From contig CAJWNQ010000012.1 in the NCBI GenBank assembly GCA_913043905.1, forward strand, positions 1-51,895: DNA of 51,895 nt. Direction: 5' to 3'. Shown here one piece after another: positions 27,295 to 36,068 of this stretch. A program made the translations under genes and the position numbers. This DNA comes from an uncultured Paracoccaceae bacterium. GTDB lineage: Bacteria; Pseudomonadota; Alphaproteobacteria; Rhodobacterales; Rhodobacteraceae. The notes under the pieces are model-generated. The model made no database searches and had not been told where the DNA came from. It saw only the letters and a program-made list of their open reading frames with translations. Each line of letters begins with the position of its first letter. Positions within the stretch are counted from its first letter, which is position 1.

Positions 27295-27379
27295 CCCAAT
27301 TTTATCAACAATGGAACCCCCATTTTCAATTTTCCGCGCCGCCTTTAGTGGCAGAGTTATTGAGATAAAACGGATGCCA
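27295..27379 (-). pseudogene. Decayed partial copy of the adjacent GlcG-like gene
   Basis: This 85-base stretch aligns by eye with 27468-27552 inside the neighbouring gene (roughly 80 percent, same orientation, 173 bases apart). Read on the minus strand it gives GIRFISITLPLKAARKIENG then GSIVDKIG, against GIRFISIPLPLGGGVPIEYE then GSIVAGIG in the intact gene. It has no start codon and abuts the stop of the intact gene. A partial tandem duplication with later decay explains it. Confidence 0.8.
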
Positions 27380-27380
27380 T

Positions 27381-27875
27381 TCAAAATCCTAATAATTCAT
27401 CTTCGATAGCATCGATGCCTGCTCTTGCGCATTTATCATCAATATCAGTTCCTGGTGCACCCGACACCCCAATTCCAGCAACAATGGAACCCTCATATTC
27501 AATTGGTACACCCCCCCCTAATGGCAGAGGTATTGAAATAAAACGGATGCCAAATGCTTCTTTTCCTGGCTGTGTGTTTTCGTCCAAAGACAATGTTGAA
27601 GTGCGAAAACTAACGGAAGTCCAAGCTTTGCGCGTTGCTGTTTCTTGTACGTGTAATCCTGCATATCGTGATTTTACGAATGCCTGAGTCAAGCCAAAGC
27701 GATCTACTACTGTAACACCTACCTGATAACCTTCTTCACGACAGAAAATCATAGCAGATACAGCAGCTTTAATAGCAACCTCTGGTTTAAGAACTTTAAA
27801 CTCTACAAATGCGTCACCTTCCGCTGCGATTACTGGAGAACAACTTATGAGTATAGCTATAATTATTTTTTTCAT
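27381..27875 (-). CDS. Periplasmic GlcG/HbpS-like (DUF336) protein of the sox cluster
   Basis: This 164-residue protein has a Sec signal (MKKIIIAILISCSPVIA) and the GlcG/HbpS fold pattern: GYQVGVTVVDRFGLTQAFVK, ETATRKAWTSVSF, a glycine-rich PLPLGGGVPI and GSIVAGIGVSGAPGTDID near the end. HbpS is a haem-binding sensor component; a haem or thiol-related role in the periplasm is possible but unproven. Its start overlaps the soxS stop by four bases, and a decayed fragment of the same gene lies immediately downstream. Confidence 0.8.
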   Translation of the reverse strand: MKKIIIAILISCSPVIAAEGDAFVEFKVLKPEVAIKAAVSAMIFCREEGYQVGVTVVDRFGLTQAFVKSRYAGLHVQETATRKAWTSVSFRTSTLSLDENTQPGKEAFGIRFISIPLPLGGGVPIEYEGSIVAGIGVSGAPGTDIDDKCARAGIDAIEDELLGF

Positions 27876-28246
27876 GATTTTCCCTTTACATTAACATAAT
27901 TAGGAAGGCCTAATAATATTTTATCTAGTAGCCCCCAAAAAAAATCTTCCCCTGGGTAGCCTTCTATTCGGCCTATTTCTTTGCCAACATTAATAACTAC
28001 AAAAGTTGGTGTGAACTGCGGGTTACTTACTAAAGTTATACCTTTTGGAATCTTAGAGTGTATATTTATTCTTTTTAGTGGGGCAGTGCGACCTTCAATG
28101 GTTTTTGGGTATGCTTCAGAAATTTGATCATTCCATATTTCACACCAGTGGCAACCGTCTTGTTCAAACATAAATAATTGTGTGTCCTGCGCCAAAGAAA
28201 AGTTACCATAAAAGCATAGCAAAACTGCAAATAGTATTGACTTCAT
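27872..28246 (-). CDS. soxS: Thioredoxin-like periplasmic protein SoxS
   Basis: This 124-residue protein has a signal peptide (MKSILFAVLLCFYGNFSLAQ) followed by a thioredoxin-like domain with the redox motif CHWC in FEQDGCHWCEIW and a cis-proline-type TPTFVVI. SoxS in Paracoccus keeps SoxY in the reduced active state. The ATG at 28246 begins a clean signal peptide; upstream ATGs at 28261 and 28303 are possible. It is divergent from soxV and leads the leftward soxS-glcG-like-soxR genes. Confidence 0.86.
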   Translation of the reverse strand: MKSILFAVLLCFYGNFSLAQDTQLFMFEQDGCHWCEIWNDQISEAYPKTIEGRTAPLKRINIHSKIPKGITLVSNPQFTPTFVVINVGKEIGRIEGYPGEDFFWGLLDKILLGLPNYVNVKGKS

Positions 28247-28255
28247 TTGGTTAAC

Positions 28256-28274
28256 TTTCATAACATATATGAAA
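28256..28274. promoter_or_regulatory. Inverted repeat between soxS and soxV, candidate operator
   Basis: TTTCATA (28256-28262) and TATGAAA (28268-28274) form a perfect 7-base inverted repeat with a 5-base spacer in the divergent soxS/soxV region. A SoxR operator is known at the equivalent place in other sox clusters. The spacing differs from the element upstream of soxX, so a different factor is possible. Confidence 0.4.
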
Positions 28275-28311
28275 AATGTAATGTGTTTTAGTTTTAAGGA
28301 CAAGCGATTAG

Positions 28312-29049
28312 ATGTTGGATATTACATTCAGTGGGGCTTTAATAGCTGGTTTGTTAAGTTTTTTGTCCCCATGCGTATTACCTATGGTGCCCTTTTATTT
28401 ATGTTATTTAGCAGGGATAAGTATGGGTGATCTTAAAGGTAAAAGTGCTATACCAACTTGTACTCACCGAAAGCTAATTTTAACTAGTATTTTATTTGCG
28501 CTGGGCACTACTACAATTTTTGTACTTTTGGGCTTAGGTGCCTCTGCATTGGGGCAGGTAATTAGGATTTGGAAACAAGAGTTAGCATATGTTGCTGCAG
28601 CTTTCTTATTTGCGTTTGGTTTACATTTTTTGGGGATTGTTCGTGTTGGGCTATTTTATAGAGAAACTAAAATAGAATCTAAGGCTGATCCATCAACATT
28701 AATTGGTGCTTACTTGATGGGTTTGGCATTTGGATTCGGATGGACGCCCTGTGTTGGGCCTGCCTTAGCGGCTATTTTGATGGTTGCAGGTGGCATGGGT
28801 GACATTTTCCAAGGTGGTTTGTTGCTCTTAGTTTATGGGCTTTCCATGACTATGCCATTTGTCATTGCGGCTATTTTTGCTAAACCATTTTTGCGGTGGA
28901 TGCAGCGAAACCGGCATAGTCTGATTTACGTTGAAAAAATAATGGGTGTAATGCTAATTATTTTTTCTTTTTTAATTGCTACAGGCTCAATGAATTATAT
29001 TGCAAGCTTTATGATTAAATATATGCCTTGGTTTGCTACAATTGGATAG
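28312..29049 (+). CDS. soxV: CcdA-type thiol transporter SoxV
   Basis: This 245-residue membrane protein has six hydrophobic segments and the two conserved cysteine-proline motifs of the CcdA/DsbD core (LLSFLSPCVLPMVPFYL and GWTPCVGPALAAIL). SoxV carries electrons from cytoplasmic thioredoxin across the membrane to the periplasmic SoxW/SoxS and so to SoxYZ. It is the first gene of the rightward sox operon, nine bases before soxW. Confidence 0.93.
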   Translation: MLDITFSGALIAGLLSFLSPCVLPMVPFYLCYLAGISMGDLKGKSAIPTCTHRKLILTSILFALGTTTIFVLLGLGASALGQVIRIWKQELAYVAAAFLFAFGLHFLGIVRVGLFYRETKIESKADPSTLIGAYLMGLAFGFGWTPCVGPALAAILMVAGGMGDIFQGGLLLLVYGLSMTMPFVIAAIFAKPFLRWMQRNRHSLIYVEKIMGVMLIIFSFLIATGSMNYIASFMIKYMPWFATIG

Positions 29050-29058
29050 GAGGTAAAT

Positions 29059-29625
29059 ATGAAGCGTTTAATAATATTTTTCACTATTCTAATTACATTT
29101 TCTGCCAACGCGGTGCCATTAGGAGATGATGGCCTCCATAAGCCAATGTGGTTGCGCTTAACTTTTAAGAATATGAAAGAGGATCTTGAAGAGGCAAATA
29201 TAGAAAATAAGCGATTATTAATTATTTTTGAACAGCGTGGGTGTATCTACTGTTCTAAAATGCACGAAGATGTTTTCTCAACGCCTCAAATAGCTAAATT
29301 AATATCTGATAAATACTACGTTGTTCAAATGAATTTGTTTGGAGATGAAGAAGTTACAGATTTCGATGGATTTACACTTTCTGAAAAGGAAATGGCTATT
29401 CATTGGGGGATTGTCTTTACGCCAACTCTTATGTTTATGCCTAAAGTAATAGACAATAATAAAACTGCAGCACAAAATGCAGTCATCACAATGCCCGGTG
29501 CATTTGGTAAATATACAACATTTAATTTGTTAAATTTTGTTTTGGAGAGTGGATATAATAAAAACGAACATTTCCAAAAATATCATGCTCGAAAGTTAGC
29601 TGAACAAAAACAGAAAACAAAGTAA
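29059..29625 (+). CDS. soxW: Periplasmic thioredoxin SoxW
   Basis: This 188-residue protein has a signal peptide (MKRLIIFFTILITFSANA) and a thioredoxin fold with the active site CIYC in FEQRGCIYCSKMHEDVF and the cis-proline TPTLMF. SoxW is the partner reduced by SoxV. The C-terminal tail is Lys/Gln-rich. An AGGAGG ribosome binding site lies just before the ATG. Confidence 0.9.
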   Translation: MKRLIIFFTILITFSANAVPLGDDGLHKPMWLRLTFKNMKEDLEEANIENKRLLIIFEQRGCIYCSKMHEDVFSTPQIAKLISDKYYVVQMNLFGDEEVTDFDGFTLSEKEMAIHWGIVFTPTLMFMPKVIDNNKTAAQNAVITMPGAFGKYTTFNLLNFVLESGYNKNEHFQKYHARKLAEQKQKTK

Positions 29626-29643
29626 ATTCAAAAAATAGAATTT
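29624..29643. promoter_or_regulatory. ATTC-N8-GAAT palindrome upstream of soxX, candidate SoxR operator
   Basis: AAATTC (29624-29629) and GAATTT (29638-29643) are perfect 6-base arms separated by eight bases, giving ATTC-N8-GAAT. As I recall, this is the arrangement described for SqrR-type persulfide-responsive repressors. It overlaps the soxW stop and lies about 65 bases before soxX, where SoxR binding is known in other sox clusters. It suggests a second, SoxR-controlled promoter for soxXYZABCD. Confidence 0.6.
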
Positions 29644-29708
29644 GTCTTGCAAGACTCACATTTTAAAACTAGCATATGATTATAGTAAGGCATCAGGGGG
29701 GGAACCAT

Positions 29709-30167
29709 ATGCGATTACGTAGTTTTATTGTTATTTCGGCAACACTTATTTCCACATCTTCCTTTGCTGAAGATACTGCTCCAGATGCAGTTTCCTTTGG
29801 TGAGGACGGAGAGGTAATGGCATCATTAACAGGTGTCGCGGGCGACCCTGTTGCTGGAAGAAAATTATCGATCAGTCGCAAACAAGGAAACTGCTTGGCT
29901 TGTCACGTAAATGATGACGCATCTTCAGAATCATTTCATGGCGAAGTTGGACCTGAGTTGAATGGCGTTGGATCTCGGTGGGATACTGCCCAATTACGTG
30001 GAATTATTGTTAATTCAAAAAATACATTTGAAGGTACAATTATGCCATCATTTTATCGTGCTAAAAATGGTGCGAGAACATTAAAGAAATTTGAAGGCAA
30101 AACAATTCTGTCGGCGCAACAGGTTGAAGATGTTGTAGCTTATTTATTAACATTAAAAGAGGAGTAA
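29709..30167 (+). CDS. soxX: Sulfur-oxidation c-type cytochrome SoxX
   Basis: This 152-residue periplasmic monohaem cytochrome has a signal peptide from the ATG at 29709 (preceded by GGGGGGAACC), the haem motif CLACH and a distal methionine in TIMPSFYR. SoxX forms the SoxXA complex with SoxA, which attaches thiosulfate to SoxY. An upstream ATG at 29676 would add 11 residues ahead of the signal and is unlikely. Confidence 0.93.
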   Translation: MRLRSFIVISATLISTSSFAEDTAPDAVSFGEDGEVMASLTGVAGDPVAGRKLSISRKQGNCLACHVNDDASSESFHGEVGPELNGVGSRWDTAQLRGIIVNSKNTFEGTIMPSFYRAKNGARTLKKFEGKTILSAQQVEDVVAYLLTLKEE

Positions 30168-30170
30168 GGT

Positions 30171-30593
30171 ATGTCATTAACTCGTAGAAATGCCTTGGTG
30201 CTTGGTTCAGCGGCTTTTGTCGTAACTTTAGTGCCTTTGCACGCATTTGCGGCAAGTGAAAAAACAATGGCAGATATTAAAGCATTTTCTGGCGGTGCAG
30301 CTGTCAGTAATGGTGGTATTGATTTAACTACGCCAGAAATTGCTGAGAATGGAAATACTGTTCCTGTTCAATTTTCAGCACCAGGAGCAAAGCGTGTCAT
30401 GATCTTGGCTGATGGTAATCCGTCCCCAGGTGTTGGAACCTTTAATTTTGGTGCATTGGGTGATGCATCTGGCTCAATACGGATTCGTTTAGCTGGAACT
30501 CAGGATGTAGTTGCAATTGCTGAAATGGCAGATGGCACATATGTTCAAATAGCAAAAACAGTAAAAGTAACAATTGGCGGCTGCGGCGGCTAG
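30171..30593 (+). CDS. soxY: Sulfur carrier protein SoxY
   Basis: This 140-residue protein has a Tat-like signal (SLTRRNALVLGSAAFVVTL) and ends in the diagnostic swinging arm VTIGGCGG, whose cysteine carries sulfur intermediates. SoxYZ is the covalent substrate carrier of the Sox multienzyme system in the periplasm. It starts three bases after soxX, with a GGAG ribosome binding site. Confidence 0.95.
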   Translation: MSLTRRNALVLGSAAFVVTLVPLHAFAASEKTMADIKAFSGGAAVSNGGIDLTTPEIAENGNTVPVQFSAPGAKRVMILADGNPSPGVGTFNFGALGDASGSIRIRLAGTQDVVAIAEMADGTYVQIAKTVKVTIGGCGG

Positions 30594-30612
30594 CAGATAA
30601 AGGAGAAAGTAC

Positions 30613-30933
30613 ATGGCAAAAGCACGTGTAAAGGTACCAAAAACTGCAGCAGCAGGTGAATTGGTGACAATAAAAACATTAGTAAACCATAAGATGGAAT
30701 CTGGTAGGCGCAAAGGTAAAGATGGTAAAGTTATTCCGCGCAAAATTATTAATGCATTTTCAGCAACTTTTGGGGGTGAAAATGTTGTCTCGGCTAAATT
30801 TGAGCCAGCAATTTCAACAAACCCATATTTTCAGTTTAGTTTCACTGTGCCTTCTACAGGTGACTTGGTTATGAAATGGACAGACGATGATGGTTCAACA
30901 GTTGAGAAGACGAAAACGATCACAGTCGCTTAA
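30613..30933 (+). CDS. soxZ: Sulfur carrier scaffold SoxZ
   Basis: This 106-residue protein begins MAKARVKVPKTAAAGELVTI and contains LVNHKMESGRRK and the immunoglobulin-like strands typical of SoxZ. It has no signal peptide and, as known for SoxZ, is exported as a complex with the Tat-targeted SoxY. Confidence 0.95.
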   Translation: MAKARVKVPKTAAAGELVTIKTLVNHKMESGRRKGKDGKVIPRKIINAFSATFGGENVVSAKFEPAISTNPYFQFSFTVPSTGDLVMKWTDDDGSTVEKTKTITVA

Positions 30934-30958
30934 GGCGCAGAAAAGGGAGGATCATATT

Positions 30959-31804
30959 ATGAAGAAATTCACAAAGACTCTGACTTGCGTTTTAGCTTTA
31001 TCTGCAATCACAACTCTTGCAATCGCTAATGAAGACGCAGAACTAATAATAAATGAAGAGTTAAAAATATCAACTAAAGCTTCTGCCCCTGCAGATAGTG
31101 CATTGGATGAGCTTGTTTCGGGCTGGCGGTTTAGAATTAAAGAAACACAAGCTTTGCAAATGGATGATTTTGATAATCCATCCTTTATATTTATCGAACA
31201 AGGTGAAGAGTTGTTTGCTAAAGTAGATGGTACTGAGGGAAAGTCATGCGCCTCATGCCATGAAGATGTTGGATCATTTAAGGGATTGCGTGCGGCTTTA
31301 CCTCGCCACAACTCTTCGTCTGGAAAATTAGACACAATGGAAACAATAGTGAATAATTGTCGGACAGAGCGAATGGGTGCTGAGCCTTGGAAGTGGTCTA
31401 AAGGTAAGATGACTGCCATGACTTCATTGATTTCATTTCAGTCTCGTGGGATGCCTATGAATGTAAAAGTGGATGGTAATGTAGCTGATGCTTACAAGAT
31501 GGGCGAAGAGCTTTATTATACTCGTGTTGGTCAGCTAGATATGTCTTGCGCAAATTGTCATGAAGATAATTATGGTATTATGATCCGCGCTGATCATCTA
31601 TCGCAAGGTCAAATCAATGGTTTTCCTACATATCGTTTGAAAAATGCAAAAATGAATTCCATTCATGCCAGGTTTAAGGGATGTATGAAAAATATTCGTG
31701 CAACGCCATATAAGGAAGGCTCTGATGAATTCCGTGCTTTAGAGTTATATGTGGCATCACGTGGAAATGGTTTGTCCGTTGAGAGTCCATCAGTCCGCAA
31801 TTAA
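30959..31804 (+). CDS. soxA: Dihaem cytochrome SoxA, L-cysteine S-thiosulfotransferase subunit
   Basis: This 281-residue protein starts at 30959 with AAGGGAGG before it and a signal peptide (MKKFTKTLTCVLALSAI). It has two haem motifs, CASCH and CANCH, so it is a dihaem SoxA. NCRTERM supplies the proximal cysteine region, and FKGCMKNIRATPY contains the active-site cysteine that becomes cysteine persulfide. With SoxX it conjugates thiosulfate to the SoxY cysteine. Confidence 0.95.
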   Translation: MKKFTKTLTCVLALSAITTLAIANEDAELIINEELKISTKASAPADSALDELVSGWRFRIKETQALQMDDFDNPSFIFIEQGEELFAKVDGTEGKSCASCHEDVGSFKGLRAALPRHNSSSGKLDTMETIVNNCRTERMGAEPWKWSKGKMTAMTSLISFQSRGMPMNVKVDGNVADAYKMGEELYYTRVGQLDMSCANCHEDNYGIMIRADHLSQGQINGFPTYRLKNAKMNSIHARFKGCMKNIRATPYKEGSDEFRALELYVASRGNGLSVESPSVRN

Positions 31805-31815
31805 TATTAAATTAG

Positions 31816-31843
31816 GCCCTGCAAAGGTAAATCGATGCGGGGT
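31816..31843 (+). terminator. Hairpin after soxA
   Basis: GCCCTGCA and TGCGGGGT can form an eight-pair stem (with G-U pairs) 11 bases after the soxA stop, followed by TTATTTATT. It looks like a weak intrinsic terminator or attenuator between soxXYZA and soxB. Confidence 0.5.
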
Positions 31844-31890
31844 TTATTTATTATATAACATTCAATATTATGAATATAAGGCTCTTTACT

Positions 31891-33573
31891 ATGATTTCTA
31901 GGCGTGATTTTTTACAAGCGACTGTTGCTACTTCTGCAATTTATGGCGCTGGTGACTTTACTCGTGCAGCTGCGCAACAGTCTTTATCACAGGATAAGTT
32001 GTTCGAATTTAAAACTACTGGAAATGTGACTTTGATACATATTACTGACATTCATGGTCAGTTAAAACCTGTATATTTCCGTGAGCCAGAGGTAAATTTG
32101 GGTATTGGTATTGTAAATGGATTACCTCCACATGTTACTGGTAAAGATTTTTTAAAATTATTTGATATGACGCCTGGTACTTCAGAAGCTTACGCTCTGA
32201 CCTATAACGATTTTAGCGCACTTGCAAAAACATATGGGCGTATGGGGGGCTTGGATCGAGTAGCAACTGTGCTGAATTCTATAAGATCTGAACGTCCTGA
32301 TGCTTTATTGCTTGATGGTGGTGATACATGGCAGGGATCATACACTACACACCATACTCAAGGGCAAGATATGGTTAATGTGATGAATGCACTAAAGCCT
32401 GATGCAATGACATCACATTGGGAGTTTACGCTAGGTATTGATCGAGTTACTGAAATTGTTGATACCTTAGATTTTCCATTTCTGGGTGCAAATATTTTTG
32501 ATAAAGAATGGGATGAACCTGCATACGAACCGTATAAAATGTTTGAACGTGGGGGTGTAAAAATTGCGGTGATTGGCCAAGCATTTCCTTACATGCCTAT
32601 TGCGAACCCTGGTTGGATGTTTCCAGACTTATCTTTTGGTGTTCGTGAAGAACGTATGATTGAAGTCGTAGCCGAAGTTCGAGAATTGGGTGCTGAATTG
32701 GTAGTGCTGTTATCTCATAATGGTTTTGATGTAGATCGAAAATTAGCAAGTCGCGTAAATGGCATTGATGTTATATTAACTGGTCATACTCACGATGCTT
32801 TACCTGAACCAGTTTTAGTAGGTTCAACAATGTTAATTGCATCTGGTTCAAATGGGAAGTTTGTGACCCGCCTTGATTTGGATGTTCGAGATGGTGAAGT
32901 TAAAGGCTTTGCACACAAACTTATTCCTATTTTTAGTGATGTAATTGCCCCAGATCCTGCTGTTCGAGCTTTAATCGATGAACAGCGTGCTCCATTTACT
33001 GACCAGCTTTCAGAAGTTTTAGGTACCACCGATCAAGAATTATATCGGCGGGGTAATTTTAATGGAACATGGGACGATTTGTTATGTAATGCATTAATTG
33101 AAGAGCGTGAAGCTGATATTGCGTTGTCACCCGGCTTTCGCTGGGGTCCAAGCTTATTACCAGGACAAGATATTACTCGTGAAGATCTTTTTAATGTAAC
33201 TGCGATGTCATATCCTGAAGCCTATCGTTCTGAAATGACAGGCGAGTTCTTACATATAATTCTTGAAGACGTTGCTGATAACTTATTTAACCCTGATCCT
33301 TATTATCAACAGGGTGGGGATATGGTTCGAGTTGGAGGTATGGGATATTCAATTGATGTATCAAAGCCTCAAGGTTCGCGTATTACTGATATGACTATAT
33401 TAAAAACTGGTAAAAAGTTAGAAGCAGACAAAACTTACCAAGTTGCTGGCTGGGCTTCAGTAAATGAAGAAACTGAAGGACCTGCGATTTGGGATGTAGC
33501 AGAAAGCTGGATCAAAAAACAAAGTTCTGTGAATATTAACCCTAATACTTCTGTAAAAGTTACTGGAGTTTAG
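31891..33573 (+). CDS. soxB: Thiosulfohydrolase SoxB
   Basis: This 560-residue protein has a Tat signal (ISRRDFLQATVATSA) and the dimanganese 5'-nucleotidase-like domain (ITDIHGQLKP, LLDGGDTWQGS, LLSHNGFDVD, LTGHTHD) plus SHWEFTLG, the SoxB hallmark near the metal site, where I remember GHWEFT in other SoxB proteins. SoxB removes the terminal sulfone of SoxY-bound thiosulfate as sulfate. The ATG at 31891 is chosen because it starts the Tat signal; an upstream in-frame ATG at 31870 adds seven residues. Confidence 0.95.
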   Translation: MISRRDFLQATVATSAIYGAGDFTRAAAQQSLSQDKLFEFKTTGNVTLIHITDIHGQLKPVYFREPEVNLGIGIVNGLPPHVTGKDFLKLFDMTPGTSEAYALTYNDFSALAKTYGRMGGLDRVATVLNSIRSERPDALLLDGGDTWQGSYTTHHTQGQDMVNVMNALKPDAMTSHWEFTLGIDRVTEIVDTLDFPFLGANIFDKEWDEPAYEPYKMFERGGVKIAVIGQAFPYMPIANPGWMFPDLSFGVREERMIEVVAEVRELGAELVVLLSHNGFDVDRKLASRVNGIDVILTGHTHDALPEPVLVGSTMLIASGSNGKFVTRLDLDVRDGEVKGFAHKLIPIFSDVIAPDPAVRALIDEQRAPFTDQLSEVLGTTDQELYRRGNFNGTWDDLLCNALIEEREADIALSPGFRWGPSLLPGQDITREDLFNVTAMSYPEAYRSEMTGEFLHIILEDVADNLFNPDPYYQQGGDMVRVGGMGYSIDVSKPQGSRITDMTILKTGKKLEADKTYQVAGWASVNEETEGPAIWDVAESWIKKQSSVNINPNTSVKVTGV

Positions 33574-33738
33574 GCTTCAGCCCTCTTAATATGTTTATTT
33601 TAAAGATATAGTTTACTTTTATGATAATCTTATGAAAATTATTAGATAATATTAAATAAAAATAGAATTAAATAAATAAATTCAATATATAATATATGTA
33701 TATCTGAATTAAATTCATTTCAGCAAAGGGGGGCTTTA

Positions 33739-34989
33739 ATGAGCAAAAAAAATTCTAGAAGACAGTTTTTAAAGGCAGGAATTGCTGTAAGTACTGGACT
33801 GGCTGCAAGTAATGCAGTTGCTGATGATGATCCATTAATTACACAAAAACAAACTTGGAATCAAGAGTTGGGAAGTGGGGTTGATGAAAGACCCTACGGT
33901 ATGCCATCACCCTTTGAAGTAGATGTGAAGCGACGCTCTGTGCCGTGGCTTACAGCTGATCCAGTATCATCAATCAACTTTACTCCTTTACATGAATTAG
34001 ACGGAATTATTACACCTAACGGTCTCTGCTTTGAGCGGCATCACGGTGGTGTTGCAGAGTATGATCCTTCATATCATCGCTTAATGATTAATGGTTTGGT
34101 AGACAAAGAACTTGTATTTACGATGGAAGACATAATGCGATTTCCACGAGAGAACCGTACTTATTTTCTTGAATGTGCAGCAAATTCAGGAATGGAATGG
34201 CGCGGCTCACAACTGAATGGCTGTCAATTTACTCATGGTATGATTCATAATGTCATGTACACAGGGGTTCCTCTTAGGTCGCTGCTAGAAGAGGCGGGCA
34301 TTAAATCTAATGGAAAATGGTTATTGGCTGAGGGTGCTGATGCCTCTGGCATGACACGGTCTATACCCATGGAAAAAGCACTAGATGATTGTCTAGTAGC
34401 TTTTAAAATGAATGGTGAGTCATTGCGGCCAGAGCAGGGCTATCCCCTTAGGCTGGTCGTGCCTGGTTGGGAAGGCAACATGTGGATTAAATGGTTGCGT
34501 CGTATTGAAGTAGGAGATCAGCCTTGGCATCACCGTGAAGAAACATCTAAATATACAGATTTACTTGAAGATGGAAGAGCTAGGCGCTTTACTTGGGTCA
34601 TGGACGCAAAGTCTGTAATTACTAACCCAAGCCCTCAGGCGCCTATTTTACATAGCAAAGGGCCTACAATACTATCTGGTGTGGCGTGGTCAGGTCGTGG
34701 AACTATTCCCCGTGTGGATGTAACTATCGATGGTGGCAAAAACTGGAATATGGCTCGAATGTCCGGCCCATCATTCGATAAGTCTATGCACCGTTTTTAT
34801 TATGAATTTGACTGGAATGGCTCTGATTTATTAGTTCAAAGTAGAGCTCACGATAGTACTGGTTATGTCCAGCCTACTAAAGATGAATTACGTTCAATTC
34901 GTGGTGAAAATTCAATTTACCATAATAATGGTATACAAACTTGGCACATCAACGCAAAAGGAGTAGCTGAGAATGTTGAAATTTCTTAA
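33739..34989 (+). CDS. soxC: Sulfane dehydrogenase molybdenum subunit SoxC
   Basis: This 416-residue protein has a Tat signal (NSRRQFLKAGIAVS), a sulfite-oxidase-type molybdopterin domain with the Mo-ligand cysteine in FLECAANSGMEW, and a C-terminal dimerisation domain (RGTIPRVDVTIDGGKNW). SoxCD oxidises the sulfane sulfur on SoxY, so its presence predicts complete oxidation of thiosulfate to sulfate without sulfur globules. A GGGGGG ribosome binding site precedes the ATG, and the gene overlaps soxD by 17 bases. Confidence 0.95.
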   Translation: MSKKNSRRQFLKAGIAVSTGLAASNAVADDDPLITQKQTWNQELGSGVDERPYGMPSPFEVDVKRRSVPWLTADPVSSINFTPLHELDGIITPNGLCFERHHGGVAEYDPSYHRLMINGLVDKELVFTMEDIMRFPRENRTYFLECAANSGMEWRGSQLNGCQFTHGMIHNVMYTGVPLRSLLEEAGIKSNGKWLLAEGADASGMTRSIPMEKALDDCLVAFKMNGESLRPEQGYPLRLVVPGWEGNMWIKWLRRIEVGDQPWHHREETSKYTDLLEDGRARRFTWVMDAKSVITNPSPQAPILHSKGPTILSGVAWSGRGTIPRVDVTIDGGKNWNMARMSGPSFDKSMHRFYYEFDWNGSDLLVQSRAHDSTGYVQPTKDELRSIRGENSIYHNNGIQTWHINAKGVAENVEIS

Positions 34990-36013
34990 ATTAACAGCAA
35001 CTATTTGTGCAATGTCTGTGCCTATTTATGCTGATACAGCAAACTTGGGCCGCTTAGCCACAAATGCTGAGGTAAATGCTTGGAACATAGATGTGCGTCC
35101 AGATGGACTTGGTTTGCCAGTAGGTTCTGGTTCGGTAGCTGAGGGAGAAGAGATATTTGTCGAAAAGTGTGCTGCTTGCCATGGTGATTTTGGCGAGGCT
35201 GTGGATAGATGGCCTGTTTTAGCTGGAGGCCAAGGTACACTTACTGATGACCGCCCAGTTAAGACTGTTGGCTCATATTGGCCTTATTTATCTACTGTTT
35301 ATGATTATGTTTATCGTGCAATGCCGTTTGGAGATGCCCAATCATTAAGCCCAGACGAAGTATATGCATTGGTTGCCTATATTCTATATGTAAATGATAC
35401 TGTAGATGACGAAGAATTTATATTATCTAATACTAACTTTTTAGATATGCCCCAGGAAAATTCAGAAGGGTTTTTTATGGATGATCGCGCTATGGTTGAA
35501 TATCCTATATTTACCCGTGAAGTTTGCATGAGTAATTGTAAACAAACAGCTGAAGTTATCCTACGAGCTGCTGTTATTGATGTCACCCCAGAGGAGACAG
35601 CAGCTAAAGCTATCGAAGCTAAAACTAAATCTGAAATTGAAATAAATCTAGATAATGAATTAATTGTAGAACCTAACATAGAGATATTAAATCAAGAATT
35701 GGTAACTGCAGGTGCTAAAGTTTTCAAGAAGTGTAAAGCTTGTCACAAGGTTGGTGAGAAGGCTAAAAATGGAACTGGGCCTTTACTAAATGAGATCTAT
35801 TTAGCTGATGGTGCTCAAGTTGAAAAATTTAAATATTCCAGAGCGTTAAGGAGTGCTTCTGAAAATGGTTTAGTTTGGGATGATGTAACTTTACGTGCAT
35901 TTTTGACTAAACCAAAAAAGTTTCTAAAAGGAACGAAAATGTCATTTTCTGGCCTTAAAAAAGATAAAGATCTTGATGCCATAATTGAGTTTTTAAAATT
36001 TTACTCACAATAG
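34973..36013 (+). CDS. soxD: Dihaem cytochrome subunit SoxD of sulfane dehydrogenase
   Basis: This 346-residue protein has a signal peptide (FLKLTATICAMSVPIYA) and two c-type haem sites, CAACH near residue 68 and CKACH in the C-terminal third, separated by a Glu-rich linker. It accepts electrons from SoxC. The start lies 17 bases inside soxC, with AAGGAG upstream. Confidence 0.93.
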   Translation: MLKFLKLTATICAMSVPIYADTANLGRLATNAEVNAWNIDVRPDGLGLPVGSGSVAEGEEIFVEKCAACHGDFGEAVDRWPVLAGGQGTLTDDRPVKTVGSYWPYLSTVYDYVYRAMPFGDAQSLSPDEVYALVAYILYVNDTVDDEEFILSNTNFLDMPQENSEGFFMDDRAMVEYPIFTREVCMSNCKQTAEVILRAAVIDVTPEETAAKAIEAKTKSEIEINLDNELIVEPNIEILNQELVTAGAKVFKKCKACHKVGEKAKNGTGPLLNEIYLADGAQVEKFKYSRALRSASENGLVWDDVTLRAFLTKPKKFLKGTKMSFSGLKKDKDLDAIIEFLKFYSQ

Positions 36014-36068
36014 TTTCTCTTGGTCCAAATGGTTAAATATGATATTTGTTACAAATAAGGAGTAAATA

